A stretch of 64,000 bases of DNA, taken from the NCBI RefSeq assembly GCF_016925635.1, contig NZ_CP070490.1, positions 3,974,001 through 4,038,000 of the forward strand, written 5' to 3'. The position numbers and the translations under genes are program-made. Shown in pieces: positions 25,501 to 33,144 of the stretch (position 1 is its first letter; every line of letters begins with the position of its first letter). The notes below the pieces were generated by a model that saw only the letters and a program-made list of their open reading frames with translations, was not told the origin of the DNA and made no database searches. This DNA comes from Lysinibacillus fusiformis (GTDB lineage Bacteria > Bacillota > Bacilli > Bacillales_A > Planococcaceae).

Positions 25501-25608
25501 TTAGTGATCTTGACGTTTATGATGATGCCAATCTTTATTCCAGCTTGGTTTGGGCTTGCTGACAAAATAAAGCTACTCCTAGCAAACAGAAAAGAAAACA
25601 ATCAGTAA
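22528..25608 (+). CDS. MMPL/RND-family exporter (YdfJ/YdgH-like)
   Basis: 1026 residues from ATG 22528 (GGAAAGGAAG upstream; an in-frame TTG at 22510 is weaker). There is one membrane helix near residue 10, an extracytoplasmic domain, and a five- to six-helix bundle at about 175-350 with FGIGTDYNILLFTRFKEE. A long extracytoplasmic insert (about 470-780) has heptad-like repeats (LTNGLDNATNGSTDLIDGAAALEAGLGELQQGL) as in YhgE/Pip proteins. The second helix bundle at about 855-1015 has SLGVDYSIFLMMRYNE. It likely exports lipids or hydrophobic toxicants using proton motive force. It is paired with the divergent TetR gene. Confidence 0.92.
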   Translation: MKKSWILSPVFWVITVIVMLMVMPNLEKLVLDKGQITLPSDLESVIGTELLNDIQNEGKDTYSFVYVFHQDKGLTAADYSAIEGVLHHLNTKKLHITNALFHTDSEQAANQLVSKDHTTVMAQLSIDRKIGTASEAAALLKAEVKDLSVDTYVTGADIVMDDFSSTTQEGVKKTEIIAVVFIIAILVIIFRSPIIPFISLLTVGVAYAVSLSIIALLANYWNFPFSNFTQVFLVVILFGIGTDYNILLFTRFKEELANTNHVLKAIQNTYKTAGKTVLLSSSSVLIGFTVLYFSKFSLYQSVSGIAIGICVLLAVLMTLNPFFMGLLGFKLFWPSKAIAGHTENKLWGFLAKNAFARPFVGIIFACILTLPFIYHYAGELNYNDLVEIDDKYESKQAISLIEKHYEPGMSAPATLVIQQKESLASTDYLRALDELTGIIANTPGVAKVYSPTRPEGERIADLYVNEQANTLKGGLGEAQEGVGSIQKGLQDATNQLSEEQDVSGVQNLINGTIQLQNGASDLTNALQGLTNGLDNATNGSTDLIDGAAALEAGLGELQQGLNQLQTSYQQIDTGFQQYRPVFSQIEQLITSSKQAFEGILAAMNAYVQANPEAADDDHIQTTINTAQQGISSLNALDIASLSAQYNQLTQAFGQANSSLANAQSAIVTLKAGARALKSGVNDLSQGIGTAAQGANQITAGSHNLTNGLAEVKAGQQQLQQHLNSLQDSMVELRNGLGEGAEGLEDIYAGLDDANGYLHELSNKETGTFFVPTEVLQGEFQESLNAYMTDDRHAATFMIILEVNPYKEEAMTMMRDIKHRVDSYVESSVLQQADVYLTGKTMSNIDLQEISSADFIRSAVLMLAGISVILWLITRSFLQTLIINASLLIATFASLGLTEMIAKQLLGYDMLSWNVPFFTYIMIVSLGVDYSIFLMMRYNETAQAGLKEIIPTSLQMGSVILAAAVILGGTFAALMPSGVITLIQVAMAVIIGLVILTFMMMPIFIPAWFGLADKIKLLLANRKENNQ

Positions 25609-25655
25609 CGTTCATATATTTTTTTAGAATAGAAAAATTACTATTATATGAAATG

Positions 25656-25691
25656 AAAATGTGGATTTGGCATTTTCCAAATCCACATTTT
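25656..25691. terminator. Bidirectional terminator
   Basis: A perfect 15-bp stem (25656-25670 with 25677-25691), A-run on the left and T-run on the right, between the MMPL gene and the convergent hypothetical gene. Confidence 0.9.
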
Positions 25692-25693
25692 AG

Positions 25694-26314
25694 CTAGAGT
25701 CTATTCCAAATAAACATAAATTGAGCTGCATCCGATTCGAGGGCAATTTGATGATAATCAGTTGATTCATCATCTGTAATCAAACGCCCTTTTTGCACAT
25801 TTAAAATGGCATGTTTAACCGAATCAGGATGTTCAATCGCATAGTGGGAGTCTTTTAGAAGAGTGAGGGCAGATCGACATTTATGTTTATCAATACGCTC
25901 ATTTTTTCCTTTAAAATACAGCTTAATCAAATAGGGCACATCGTCAATGATTAAGCCAAGCTCAGGATTGGAACGAACGATTAAATCGTCACAATACCAA
26001 TTCGCCTTCCCTGGTTCAAACCACTGAACATGTTTATTTTTTAAGAATTTTATATAGGCTTTAACGGCTTCCTGGTAATTTTTCTGGCGTGCAGGAAGGG
26101 CGTTATCCACAATGTCGAGTAAATAGGCATCATTAAAGCGTTGTTCATGATATTTTTTTAATCCATCACGCAATGCTTTCCAATAATCTTTTATTGGATG
26201 GTACTCTCCCTGATATTTTATATCCTTCACAAACTTTGTCTTAGCTGCACTTCCCTTCATTGTGAAGTCTGTAAATTGTGTTAAACCAATGGATGGCTTT
26301 GTGAGAGTCGTCAT
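25694..26314 (-). CDS. Hypothetical protein
   Basis: This 206-residue soluble basic protein contains KYHEQRFNDAYLLDIVDNALPARQKNYQEAVKAYIKFLK (helical), GKANWYCDDLIVRSNPELGLIIDDVPYLIKLYFKGK (strands, like a ligand or nuclease core) and a closing DAAQFMFIWNRL. It has no signal or membrane segment. The upstream AAGGGTGATGG serves as ribosome binding site. I do not recognise a family. Monocistronic. Confidence 0.7.
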   Translation of the reverse strand: MTTLTKPSIGLTQFTDFTMKGSAAKTKFVKDIKYQGEYHPIKDYWKALRDGLKKYHEQRFNDAYLLDIVDNALPARQKNYQEAVKAYIKFLKNKHVQWFEPGKANWYCDDLIVRSNPELGLIIDDVPYLIKLYFKGKNERIDKHKCRSALTLLKDSHYAIEHPDSVKHAILNVQKGRLITDDESTDYHQIALESDAAQFMFIWNRL

Positions 26315-26511
26315 TTTTCCATCACCCTTCTTTTATCTATAGATTAGTATTATATTGGAAAGGGTACATGTATATGATCGAAGGGCTAGTAAGCAATCAA
26401 CGCCTAACAGTGTTCTATCACAATAAGAAAATTAGTTTTTAAAAAAAATATATTTCGATATGTTTTGACTGGGAATATAAATAGCTCAAAAAATATTTAG
26501 GTGGAATAGAA

Positions 26512-26781
26512 ATGGCTAACAAGCAAAACAATCGCAACAGAAACAACAATGAAAACATGACTGTCGAAGAAGCGGGACGTAAAGGCGGCGAGGCTACGTC
26601 TAAAAATCATGGACATGAATTTTATGAAGAAAATGGTCGCAAAGATGGAGAAGCTACGGCTGATAACCACGGCGAAGAATTTTATGGCGAGATAGGCCGT
26701 AAAGGTGGAGAGGCACGCAGCAAACAGCGTAGTCAGGACTCCAATGGCAACCAAAATCGTCGACATAACAATAATAACTAA
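26512..26781 (+). CDS. KGG-repeat general stress protein (GsiB-like)
   Basis: The 89-residue hydrophilic protein is low in complexity, with Asn-rich ends. It holds three KGG/con-10 motifs (EEAGRKGGEATSKNHGHEFYEE, ENGRKDGEATADNHGEEFYGE, EIGRKGGEARSKQ); the middle one has D in place of G. Proteins of this type are stress- or dormancy-induced and probably protect cell contents on drying. GTGGAATAG upstream is the ribosome binding site. A GGGAAT 30 bases upstream resembles a SigB -10, but I could not place a matching -35. A terminator follows. Confidence 0.85.
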   Translation: MANKQNNRNRNNNENMTVEEAGRKGGEATSKNHGHEFYEENGRKDGEATADNHGEEFYGEIGRKGGEARSKQRSQDSNGNQNRRHNNNN

Positions 26782-26813
26782 TCACATTTAAATAGGTTGA
26801 AACCCTTCACACA

Positions 26814-26851
26814 CAAGGCGTTTGTAGTTTTTCACTACAGGCGCCTTTTTT
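26814..26851 (+). terminator. Rho-independent terminator
   Basis: AAGGCG...GTAGT and ACTAC...CGCCTT form a long stem with a small internal bulge, followed by six T. Confidence 0.82.
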
Positions 26852-26960
26852 GTTGTTAAGTTCCTCTCAATCCACAGGATAAATTTGTTGAATTTCTCCT
26901 AATGGTAGTATATATTTAATCCGCTTCTACTTGTTTTCAGAGGAAATGAGGATAGAGAGA

Positions 26961-27515
26961 ATGACACAACATAAAGAAAAAGAACGATTGCAGGTAATTC
27001 AATCCGTCGTGCAGGCTGTGAACATGACGGTCAAGATAAAACAAGATGATTCAGGTATGAATATGAGCTATAACTTTATTGGTGATTATGTAGGTTTTGA
27101 TGCGAAACGACTAGTAGAGGCAAGAAATGAGCTAATGCTCCCAACTTCACTTGAAGTGTATGTCAAAACAATGACCCTACATGAGCTAGGTCATGCTGTG
27201 GATCGAGAAGCATTACAGGCATCTCTTCCATGTACAATGGAAATCTTTACGATGAAAAAGCAACATGCCTTAAAAGAAATATATCGTCAGGAACATCTAT
27301 TAGCCATGCTGATTGAAGAACATGAAATGAATCGGCAATTTGAGCAAACGGCCTGGACGAATGCATGGATGCTGAATCATACACATCATCTCGTTCCTGA
27401 AAAGGACTTTCACTATATCAAACAGCATAGCCTAGCGACCTATCAGAAATTATACGACCAAGATTTACAAGCGTATCACCATCTTTTGAACCAACAGATG
27501 GTGCCATTAGTTTAG
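26961..27515 (+). CDS. Putative zinc metallopeptidase-like protein (HELGH motif)
   Basis: 184 residues from ATG 26961 (GAGGATAGAG upstream). Near residue 80 the sequence TMTLHELGHAVDREAL carries the HExxH zinc-binding motif in a helix with the flanking pattern of small metallopeptidases. A second acidic helix, LLAMLIEEHEMNRQFEQTAW, could supply the third ligand (E-x-x-E/H). No signal peptide, so a cytoplasmic role is likely, as in ImmA-like or phage-type peptidases. Substrate unknown. It lies alone between two terminated units. Confidence 0.65.
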   Translation: MTQHKEKERLQVIQSVVQAVNMTVKIKQDDSGMNMSYNFIGDYVGFDAKRLVEARNELMLPTSLEVYVKTMTLHELGHAVDREALQASLPCTMEIFTMKKQHALKEIYRQEHLLAMLIEEHEMNRQFEQTAWTNAWMLNHTHHLVPEKDFHYIKQHSLATYQKLYDQDLQAYHHLLNQQMVPLV

Positions 27516-27595
27516 CTAGAAATAATCATTTCATACCGTCCTGGGAATAGATCAAACCAAATAGGGCAATGTAATACTACTTGGAGGTGATCATT

Positions 27596-27769
27596 TTGAC
27601 AAAGGGCAAACAATATAAACGTCAGTCAGAGTTGGCGGAATTAGCGACAGATTTAAGTCCAGATGATTTAGATGTGCGCGAAGAAAATGCTTTAACACAA
27701 GAGCAAAAGAAAAATTCGAACGAAGGGAATCGTTCAAAAAAATCCGCCACACGCAAATCGCAATCATAA
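27596..27769 (+). CDS. Small hydrophilic protein
   Basis: TTG 27596 is the best start, since GGAGGTGAT is placed correctly for it. The 57-residue product is charged and rich in Lys, Ser, Glu and Gln (MTKGKQYKRQSELAELATDLSPDDLDVREEN...), with no fold apparent. Proteins of this kind in Bacilli are often spore or stress proteins, which here is only a guess. Confidence 0.65.
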   Translation: MTKGKQYKRQSELAELATDLSPDDLDVREENALTQEQKKNSNEGNRSKKSATRKSQS

Positions 27770-27806
27770 CAAGAACACCACAATCATTTTGGATTGTGGT
27801 GTTCTT
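27770..27806 (+). terminator. Rho-independent terminator
   Basis: AAGAACACCACAATC and GATTGTGGTGTTCTT form a 15-bp stem followed by TT, straight after the stop codon. Confidence 0.88.
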
Positions 27807-27915
27807 TTATCAAGCATAGAGAAGACAAAGCCATCGCCACTTTTACATAGAACTATACTACCGAGCGTTGATTTAATGTTACAATTTATAGAATGAATGA
27901 AAAGAGTTGGAATAA

Positions 27916-28134
27916 ATGATTATATTTATCGTGTTTGTTGGCGTGGTCGTTGTCATAGGCATCGTCAGTAATGCAAATAAAAATCACAGCAAATCAAACG
28001 AGCACAGCCACCACATCCATTCCACAAACGATTTTTCAACAAACGATGCACATCTTTCCTCCCAAGACAGCCAACAGTGTACTGATTCTAGTGCTACAAC
28101 GAGTGACTCATCCTGTGGCTCCGGCGGGGAATGA
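27916..28134 (+). CDS. Small membrane-anchored His/Ser-rich protein
   Basis: 72 residues. An N-terminal hydrophobic helix (IIFIVFVGVVVVIGIVS) is followed by a polar tail rich in His, Ser, Asn and Asp (NHSKSNEHSHHIHSTNDF) and ending SSCGSGGE. The tail may bind metal but nothing proves it. The ribosome binding site is weak (AAAAGAGTTGGAATAA). Repeat array 2 begins directly at its stop codon. Confidence 0.6.
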   Translation: MIIFIVFVGVVVVIGIVSNANKNHSKSNEHSHHIHSTNDFSTNDAHLSSQDSQQCTDSSATTSDSSCGSGGE

Positions 28135-29838
28135 AGGTGACCGCTCTGGAAAAGTGGTTGGAGTGCTCCAAAATAAGGGGAAGCCGTTCCTAAATGTGGT
28201 AGAAGTGATCCTAAGTAAGGGAAAGCCGCTCCTAAATGTGGTAGAAGTGATCCAAAATAAGGAGAAACCGCTCCTAAATGTGGTAGAGGTGATCTAACTA
28301 AGGGAGATCCCGCTCCAAAATGTGGTAGAAGTGATCAAAAATAAGGGAAAACCGCTCTAAATGTGGTAGAAGTGATCCAAAATAAGGGGAAGCCGCTCCT
28401 AAATGTGGTAGAAGTGATCCAAAATAAGAAGAACCCGCTCCAAAAAGAGTCCAAAGTGATCCAAAATAAGGAGATCCCGCTCCAAAGCAAGTCCAAGGTG
28501 ATCCAAAATGAGAAGAAGCCGCTCTAAAGTGAGTCCAAGGTGATCTAAAATAAGGAGATCCCGCTCCAAAGTGAGGTCAAAGTGATCTAACTGGGGAGCC
28601 GCCTCGAAAGTGATGCCGAAGTGATCCAACTAAGGGAGACCGCGCTCCAAAGTAAGGCTAAAGTGATTCAAAATAAGGAGAAGCCGCTCCAAAAAGAGTC
28701 CAAAGTGATCCAAAATAAGAAGGAGCCGCTCTAAAGAGAGTCCAAGGTGATCCAAAATGAGAAGAAGCCGCTCTAAAGAGAGTCCAAGGTGATCTAAAAT
28801 AAGGAGAACCCGCTCCAAAGCAAGTCCAAGGTGATCCAAAATGAGAAGAAGCCGCTCTAAAGTGAGTCCAAGGTGATCTAAAATAAGGAGATCCCGCTCC
28901 AAAGTGAGGTCAAAGTGATCTAACTGGGGAGCCGCCTCGAAAGTGATGCCGAAGTGATCCAACTAAGGGAGACCGCGCTCCAAAGTAAGGCTAAAGTGAT
29001 TCAAAATAAGGAGAAGCCGCTCCAAAAAGAGTCCAAAGTGATCCAAAATAAGAAGGAGCCGCTCTAAAGAGAGTCCAAGGTGATCCAAAATGAGAAGAAG
29101 CCGCTCTAAAGAGAGTCCAAGGTGATCTAAAATAAGGAGAACCCGCTCCAAAGCAAGTCCAAGGTGATCCAAAATGAGAAGAAGCCGCTCTAAAGTGAGT
29201 CCAAGGTGATCTAAAATAAGGAGATCCCGCTCCAAAGTGAGGTCAAAGTGATCTAACTGGGGAGCCGCCTCGAAAGTGATGCCGAAGTGATCCAACTAAG
29301 GGAGACCGCGCTCCAAAGTAAGGCTAAAGTGATTCAAAATAAGGAGAAGCCGCTCCAAAAAGAGTCCAAAGTGATCCAAAATAAGAAGGAGCCGCTCTAA
29401 AGAGAGTCCAAGGTGATCCAAAATGAGAAGAAGCCGCTCTAAAGAGAGTCCAAGGTGATCTAAAATAAGGAGAACCCGCTCCAAAGTGAGGTCAAAGTGA
29501 TCTAACTGGGGAGCCGCCTCGAAAGTGATGCCGAAGTGATTCAACTAAGGGAGACCTCGCTCCAAAGTAAGTCCAAGGTGATCCAAAATGAGAAGAAGCC
29601 GCTCCAAAGAGAGTCCAAGGTGATCCAAAATAAGAAGGAGCCGCTCTAAAGAGAGTCTAAGATGATTCAATTAAGGAAGAAGTCGCTTCAAAGTGAGTAA
29701 AAGGTGATCCAAAATAAGAAGAACCCGCTCATAAGTGAGTCCAAAGTGATCCAAAATAAGAAGAACCCGCTCATAGTGGGTCCAAAATGATCCAACTAAG
29801 GAAGAAACCGCTCCAAAGTGGATTATAGGTGATCCAAA
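28135..29838. repeat. Repeat array 2, 21-bp half-units in 42-bp and 333-bp periods
   Basis: About 1.7 kb with no convincing gene. Two alternating half-units are GATCCAAAATAAGRAG and CGCTCYAAAGWGAGTCCAAG; their cores at 28690, 28711, 28732 and 28753 are exactly 21 bases apart, giving a 42-bp repeat. Larger duplications are described separately. The left part (28135-28440) uses a variant, CGCTCCTAAATGTGGTAGAAG. It begins at a stop codon and ends near a hairpin (AGAAGAG/GATCTCTTCT, about 29839-29873). Confidence 0.92.
28630..29544. repeat. 333-bp tandem duplications within array 2
   Basis: Bases 28630-28962 and 28963-29295 are identical in the minus-strand frame and appear identical in sequence. 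The third copy, 29296-29544, is 249 bases, shorter by 84, which is exactly two 42-bp units. Minus-strand frames are open across each copy but are closed by TAG at each junction and have no ribosome binding site. Confidence 0.9.
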
Positions 29839-30121
29839 AGAAGAGGAGATCAGCTTGTCTCGGATCTCTTCTATCGTACATATTTGAATGGATATTTTTC
29901 ATCGCCTCACAAATATCTACATCTGTTGAAAAGAACGGAATAGATTCAGCATCCTCGACTAAGGTTTGGTGCGTCATTGTACTTTTGGAGGACAATCTCT
30001 AGCCCAATAAATAAGAAGCTATTTACTATTCAGTATTTTTTCAGCTAAACAAATAGCGAAAATAAGGCAACAGGCGTAAGATAGAGTAATAGATAGAGAG
30101 AATTTGGAGGTAATAGTAGAG

Positions 30122-31159
30122 ATGATACGATTCGAAAATGATTATGCAGAGGGTGCCCATCCACAGATTTTGCAACGATTAGTGGCCACAAATGAAGAAC
30201 AAACACCGGGCTATGGTATGGACGAGCATTGTGAACAAGCAAGAGCCTCTATTAAAAAAGCCATTGCAGCGGAGCAGGCAGACATTCACTTTTTAGTTGG
30301 TGGTACGCAAACGAATACAATCGTTATTGCGTCTATTTTAAGGCCGCATCAGGGCGTTATTGCTGCAAGTACGGGGCATATTGCGGTGCATGAAACGGGT
30401 GCCATTGAGGCAACGGGTCATAAGGTGCTGACATTGCCTAGCGATGATGGTAAACTAACGGCGGCACAGGTGAAAGCTTGCTATGATGCGCATTGGCAGG
30501 ACAGTACGCATGAGCATATGGTGCAGCCAGGTTTAGTGTACATATCTCATCCTACAGAAAATGGCACAACTTATAGTAAGGCAGAATTAACGGCTTTAAG
30601 TGAAGTTTGCCGAGACTGTGGTTTACCGCTGTTTTTAGATGGTGCCCGTTTAGGCTATGGTCTCGTGGCACAAGACAGCGATTTATCTTTAGCAGAAATC
30701 GCTAAGCTTGTGGATGTTTTTTATATTGGTGGCACTAAAATGGGGGCATTGTTTGGGGAAGCAGTCGTGATCGTGAATCCTGCGTACCAAAAGGATTTCC
30801 GCTACATGATCAAGCAAAGAGGAGGGCTGCTTGCCAAGGGTCGATTATTGGGAATTCAGTTCGAAACGCTATTTGAAGATACGCTTTATATGGATATTTC
30901 GCATCATGCTGTAGACATGGCGATGCTGATTCGACAGGCGTTTCTCGACAAAGGCTTCGCAATGCGCTATGACTCGAAAACGAATCAGCAATTTCCGATT
31001 TTACCAAACCATCTACTTCCGACGTTGGAAGAAAAATATTCCTTCTCTATTTGGGAAACATACGATGATACTCATACGGTTGTGCGCTTTTGCACAAGCT
31101 GGGCTACGACAAAAGAAAATGTGGAGCGTTTAATAGACGACATTCACCGATTAGCATAG
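30122..31159 (+). CDS. Threonine aldolase-family PLP enzyme
   Basis: The 345-residue protein (start at ATG 30122, GGAGG upstream) has the fold-type I PLP aldolase layout. It includes VGGTQTNTIVIASILRPHQGVIAASTGHIAVHETGAIE, the aspartate of the PLP ring in LPLFLDGARLGYGL, and the Schiff-base lysine in VDVFYIGGTKMGALFGEAVVI. These enzymes split L-threonine or allo-threonine to glycine and acetaldehyde. It is monocistronic and ends with a terminator. Confidence 0.9.
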   Translation: MIRFENDYAEGAHPQILQRLVATNEEQTPGYGMDEHCEQARASIKKAIAAEQADIHFLVGGTQTNTIVIASILRPHQGVIAASTGHIAVHETGAIEATGHKVLTLPSDDGKLTAAQVKACYDAHWQDSTHEHMVQPGLVYISHPTENGTTYSKAELTALSEVCRDCGLPLFLDGARLGYGLVAQDSDLSLAEIAKLVDVFYIGGTKMGALFGEAVVIVNPAYQKDFRYMIKQRGGLLAKGRLLGIQFETLFEDTLYMDISHHAVDMAMLIRQAFLDKGFAMRYDSKTNQQFPILPNHLLPTLEEKYSFSIWETYDDTHTVVRFCTSWATTKENVERLIDDIHRLA

Positions 31160-31169
31160 CCAATCAAGC

Positions 31170-31199
31170 TGCACCTTGAATAAAAGGGTGCAGTTTTTT
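31170..31199 (+). terminator. Rho-independent terminator
   Basis: CTGCACC and GGTGCAG pair with flanking T/A around a loop, then six T, after the aldolase gene. Confidence 0.88.
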
Positions 31200-31253
31200 C
31201 CTATTATTCCCTAATTATTGCTATACTATAGATAAAAGGAAAGGGGGAAGCGA

Positions 31254-31805
31254 ATGACGAAATACGTAGCACTTTTACGAGGCATTAATGTAGGTGGGCA
31301 CAATAAATTAAAAATGGCTGAATTAAGAGATGCCCTGCAACCACTAGGACTCCAAAATATTCGGACATATATTCAAAGTGGCAATATCCTGTTCGAATCA
31401 AGTGAATCTGAAGAACGCTTGCAACAGCAAATTCAAGATACCATCCTAACTACATTCACTATCACAAGTACAGTGATCATCCGTACAGCTGATGAGTTCC
31501 ACTCGATTGTGAACAATTGTCCTTTCCCAGAGCAAGACTTAACAGACGCAAGTGCTACAGCTACAGGGGAAAGTCTCCATGTAGCATTACTACCAGTAGC
31601 TCCAACCGAAATAAACAGTGCTAAGCTATTACAATATGTAAGTGAAAAAGAGCGCTGCATTATCAAGGGCAGAGATGTCTATCTGTTATTTTACGATAGC
31701 ATTCGCAATGCCAAGCTTAGTCAACACCTGCATAAGCTGGAGGTGCCCGCTACAGTTCGCAATTGGAAAACGATGATGAAGCTTGCGTCGATGATTGATC
31801 AGTAG
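31254..31805 (+). CDS. DUF1697 family protein
   Basis: This 183-residue protein has the hallmark start TKYVALLRGINVGGHNKLKMAELRDALQPLGLQNIRTYIQSGNILFES of DUF1697, and the end VRNWKTMMKLASM. Function of the family is unknown; structures of relatives show a ferredoxin-like fold. AAAGGGGGAAG precedes the ATG. The small membrane protein gene at 31839 follows by 33 bases. Confidence 0.9.
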   Translation: MTKYVALLRGINVGGHNKLKMAELRDALQPLGLQNIRTYIQSGNILFESSESEERLQQQIQDTILTTFTITSTVIIRTADEFHSIVNNCPFPEQDLTDASATATGESLHVALLPVAPTEINSAKLLQYVSEKERCIIKGRDVYLLFYDSIRNAKLSQHLHKLEVPATVRNWKTMMKLASMIDQ

Positions 31806-31838
31806 GGAAATCACCTTTTCTAAAAGGAGGCGTGTTGG

Positions 31839-32051
31839 ATGCGACGGGATCAAGTAGTTCATTTTATTTATCCTGTTATGTACTTCCTTGTAAGAACGGT
31901 GAACCAATGGAGGAAGCAAGAGCCGATTACATGGGGAGAAAATGTGACGATGATGGTGATAACGATGGTCATCATCTATTTCTTTATTTGGATGTGGAAT
32001 TGGTCCAAAAAGCCGTATCAATGGGGGAAGAAGAATAATAAAGAAATATAA
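31839..32051 (+). CDS. Small membrane protein
   Basis: 70 residues, AAAGGAGGCG at ideal spacing. There is one clear hydrophobic helix (VTMMVITMVIIYFFIWMWNW) flanked by Arg/Lys-rich, Trp-rich segments (RTVNQWRKQEPITWGEN and SKKPYQWGKKNNKEI). Overlapping frames have no ribosome binding site. Function unknown. Confidence 0.65.
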   Translation: MRRDQVVHFIYPVMYFLVRTVNQWRKQEPITWGENVTMMVITMVIIYFFIWMWNWSKKPYQWGKKNNKEI

Positions 32052-32099
32052 AACAAGAGAGCAAATTTCATTTTTCTTGAAATGATGCTCTCTTGTTTT
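32052..32099. terminator. Bidirectional terminator
   Basis: AACAAGAGAGCA and TGCTCTCTTGTT form an outer stem, with a further TTTCA/TGAAA inner stem and T-run. It separates the small membrane protein gene from the convergent zinc-ribbon gene. Confidence 0.85.
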
Positions 32100-32291
32100 T
32101 TACTTGAACTTTTCAGGTTTTGTGGCTTTAATAGAGGCAATTTCTCCACATTGCGTACAGACAGTAAAAATAAGAGGAGAGCCAGAAGAAAAGATGCTAT
32201 TCACGGGTCTTAAAGCCGCATAGCCATCTAATTTCCCTTCAGAAAAAGATTGACCACCACAGGCCTTACAACTATATGTATTCGTTTCCAT
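32100..32291 (-). CDS. Zinc-ribbon protein
   Basis: A 63-residue protein with CxxC knuckles at residues 8-11 (YSCKACGG) and about 45-48 (TVCTQCGE), a compact zinc ribbon. The middle is polar and the C-terminus basic (KATKPEKFK). Such proteins may bind nucleic acid or another protein. GAGGTGAG upstream. Confidence 0.78.
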   Translation of the reverse strand: METNTYSCKACGGQSFSEGKLDGYAALRPVNSIFSSGSPLIFTVCTQCGEIASIKATKPEKFK

Positions 32292-32421
32292 GTTCTCACC
32301 TCATAATGTAAGTTTAAGGAAATTATAACATAGAAAAAGCTACAGCGATATGCATCACTGTAGCTCAGAATTGGTTGATACCCTTTGAGGTTTTCTAAAG
32401 TATTATAGCATAACAACTTAT

Positions 32422-32970
32422 TCATTGTATAGATGAAGGAAAATATACTTCATTTGACTTGACTGAATTGGCTATTTGAACGAAAAGATTGGGTGTTTCA
32501 TGATTCGTGACATCTTTATAAATGCTGAGAAGATATTGTAAATGGTTTTCTTCAAAGACAAAGAAATTAAAAAGTAGGTGCTCAAAATAAATCCCCTGAC
32601 TACCATCCTGCAGTGTATAGGCTTTTCCTGAAAAGCTCAATTTTTGTTGAATAGGTCGAATATCGATTTTAAAAATATGCTGTTTCATTTCGTTATGAAC
32701 ATAGAGAATATTTAGTGCATCATTTATGCCATCTTCATGATCTTTGTAAAATCGGCCAAATTTATGCGTGATGGAAAATGGGGGTAAAACAGTTGGCAGT
32801 TTGACCTTAGTATAATACTGTTCAAATTCCTTCACAGCTGCTTCTACTGATTGATAGCCCGCTTCATCAAATTTTTCCTCAAAAGTGGGCGGCTGAGGAT
32901 GCGCGCTAACATGATCAATGGTTTGGTAAATTAAAAAAATAAATAGTGAAAAAGTAATTTTCTTCCGCAT
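32422..32970 (-). CDS. Secreted hypothetical protein
   Basis: 182 residues with a signal peptide of about 23 residues (RKKITFSLFIFLIYQTIDHVSAHP). The exported domain has the pattern SVEAAVKEFEQYYTKVKLPTVLPPFSITHKFGRF...IRPIQQKLSF, reminiscent of extracytoplasmic anti-sigma/DUF4367-type domains, but not close enough to name. Upstream AAGGACGTG gives a weak ribosome binding site. Confidence 0.65.
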   Translation of the reverse strand: MRKKITFSLFIFLIYQTIDHVSAHPQPPTFEEKFDEAGYQSVEAAVKEFEQYYTKVKLPTVLPPFSITHKFGRFYKDHEDGINDALNILYVHNEMKQHIFKIDIRPIQQKLSFSGKAYTLQDGSQGIYFEHLLFNFFVFEENHLQYLLSIYKDVTNHETPNLFVQIANSVKSNEVYFPSSIQ

Positions 32971-33065
32971 TTGCTTGCACGTCCTTATTGAAAGTACTTT
33001 ATTTTTAAGTATCTCGATTCAGATTGAAAATATACATTTCACATTCAAGGCTATTAGTTTAAAAA

Positions 33066-33091
33066 TAAATAGTTTAATGTTAAACTATTTA
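33066..33091. promoter_or_regulatory. Perfect 12-bp-arm palindrome, candidate operator
   Basis: TAAATAGTTTAA (33066-33077) and TTAAACTATTTA (33080-33091) flank a TG centre. It lies 54 bases upstream of the SDR start codon, in a 174-base gap between divergent genes, and is followed at about 33098-33118 by a short AGAGC/GCTCT hairpin with four or five T. The layout suggests a repressor site, possibly with attenuation. Confidence 0.65.
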
Positions 33092-33144
33092 ACGGTAAGA
33101 GAGCTAATTCGCTCTTTTTCGTGTGATTGAAGGAGGAATTAAAA

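Noticed and set aside
28399..29544. Open minus-strand frames with 14-residue repeats (LDHLGLSLERLLLI) across array 2
   Set aside because: They have no ribosome binding site, start only at TTG within the repeats, and are closed by TAG at each 333-bp junction. Openness follows from the 42-bp period being a multiple of three.
29771..29995. 74-codon minus-strand frame at the right end of array 2
   Set aside because: Part of it looks protein-like but it has no ribosome binding site and runs into array units; not enough to call a gene.
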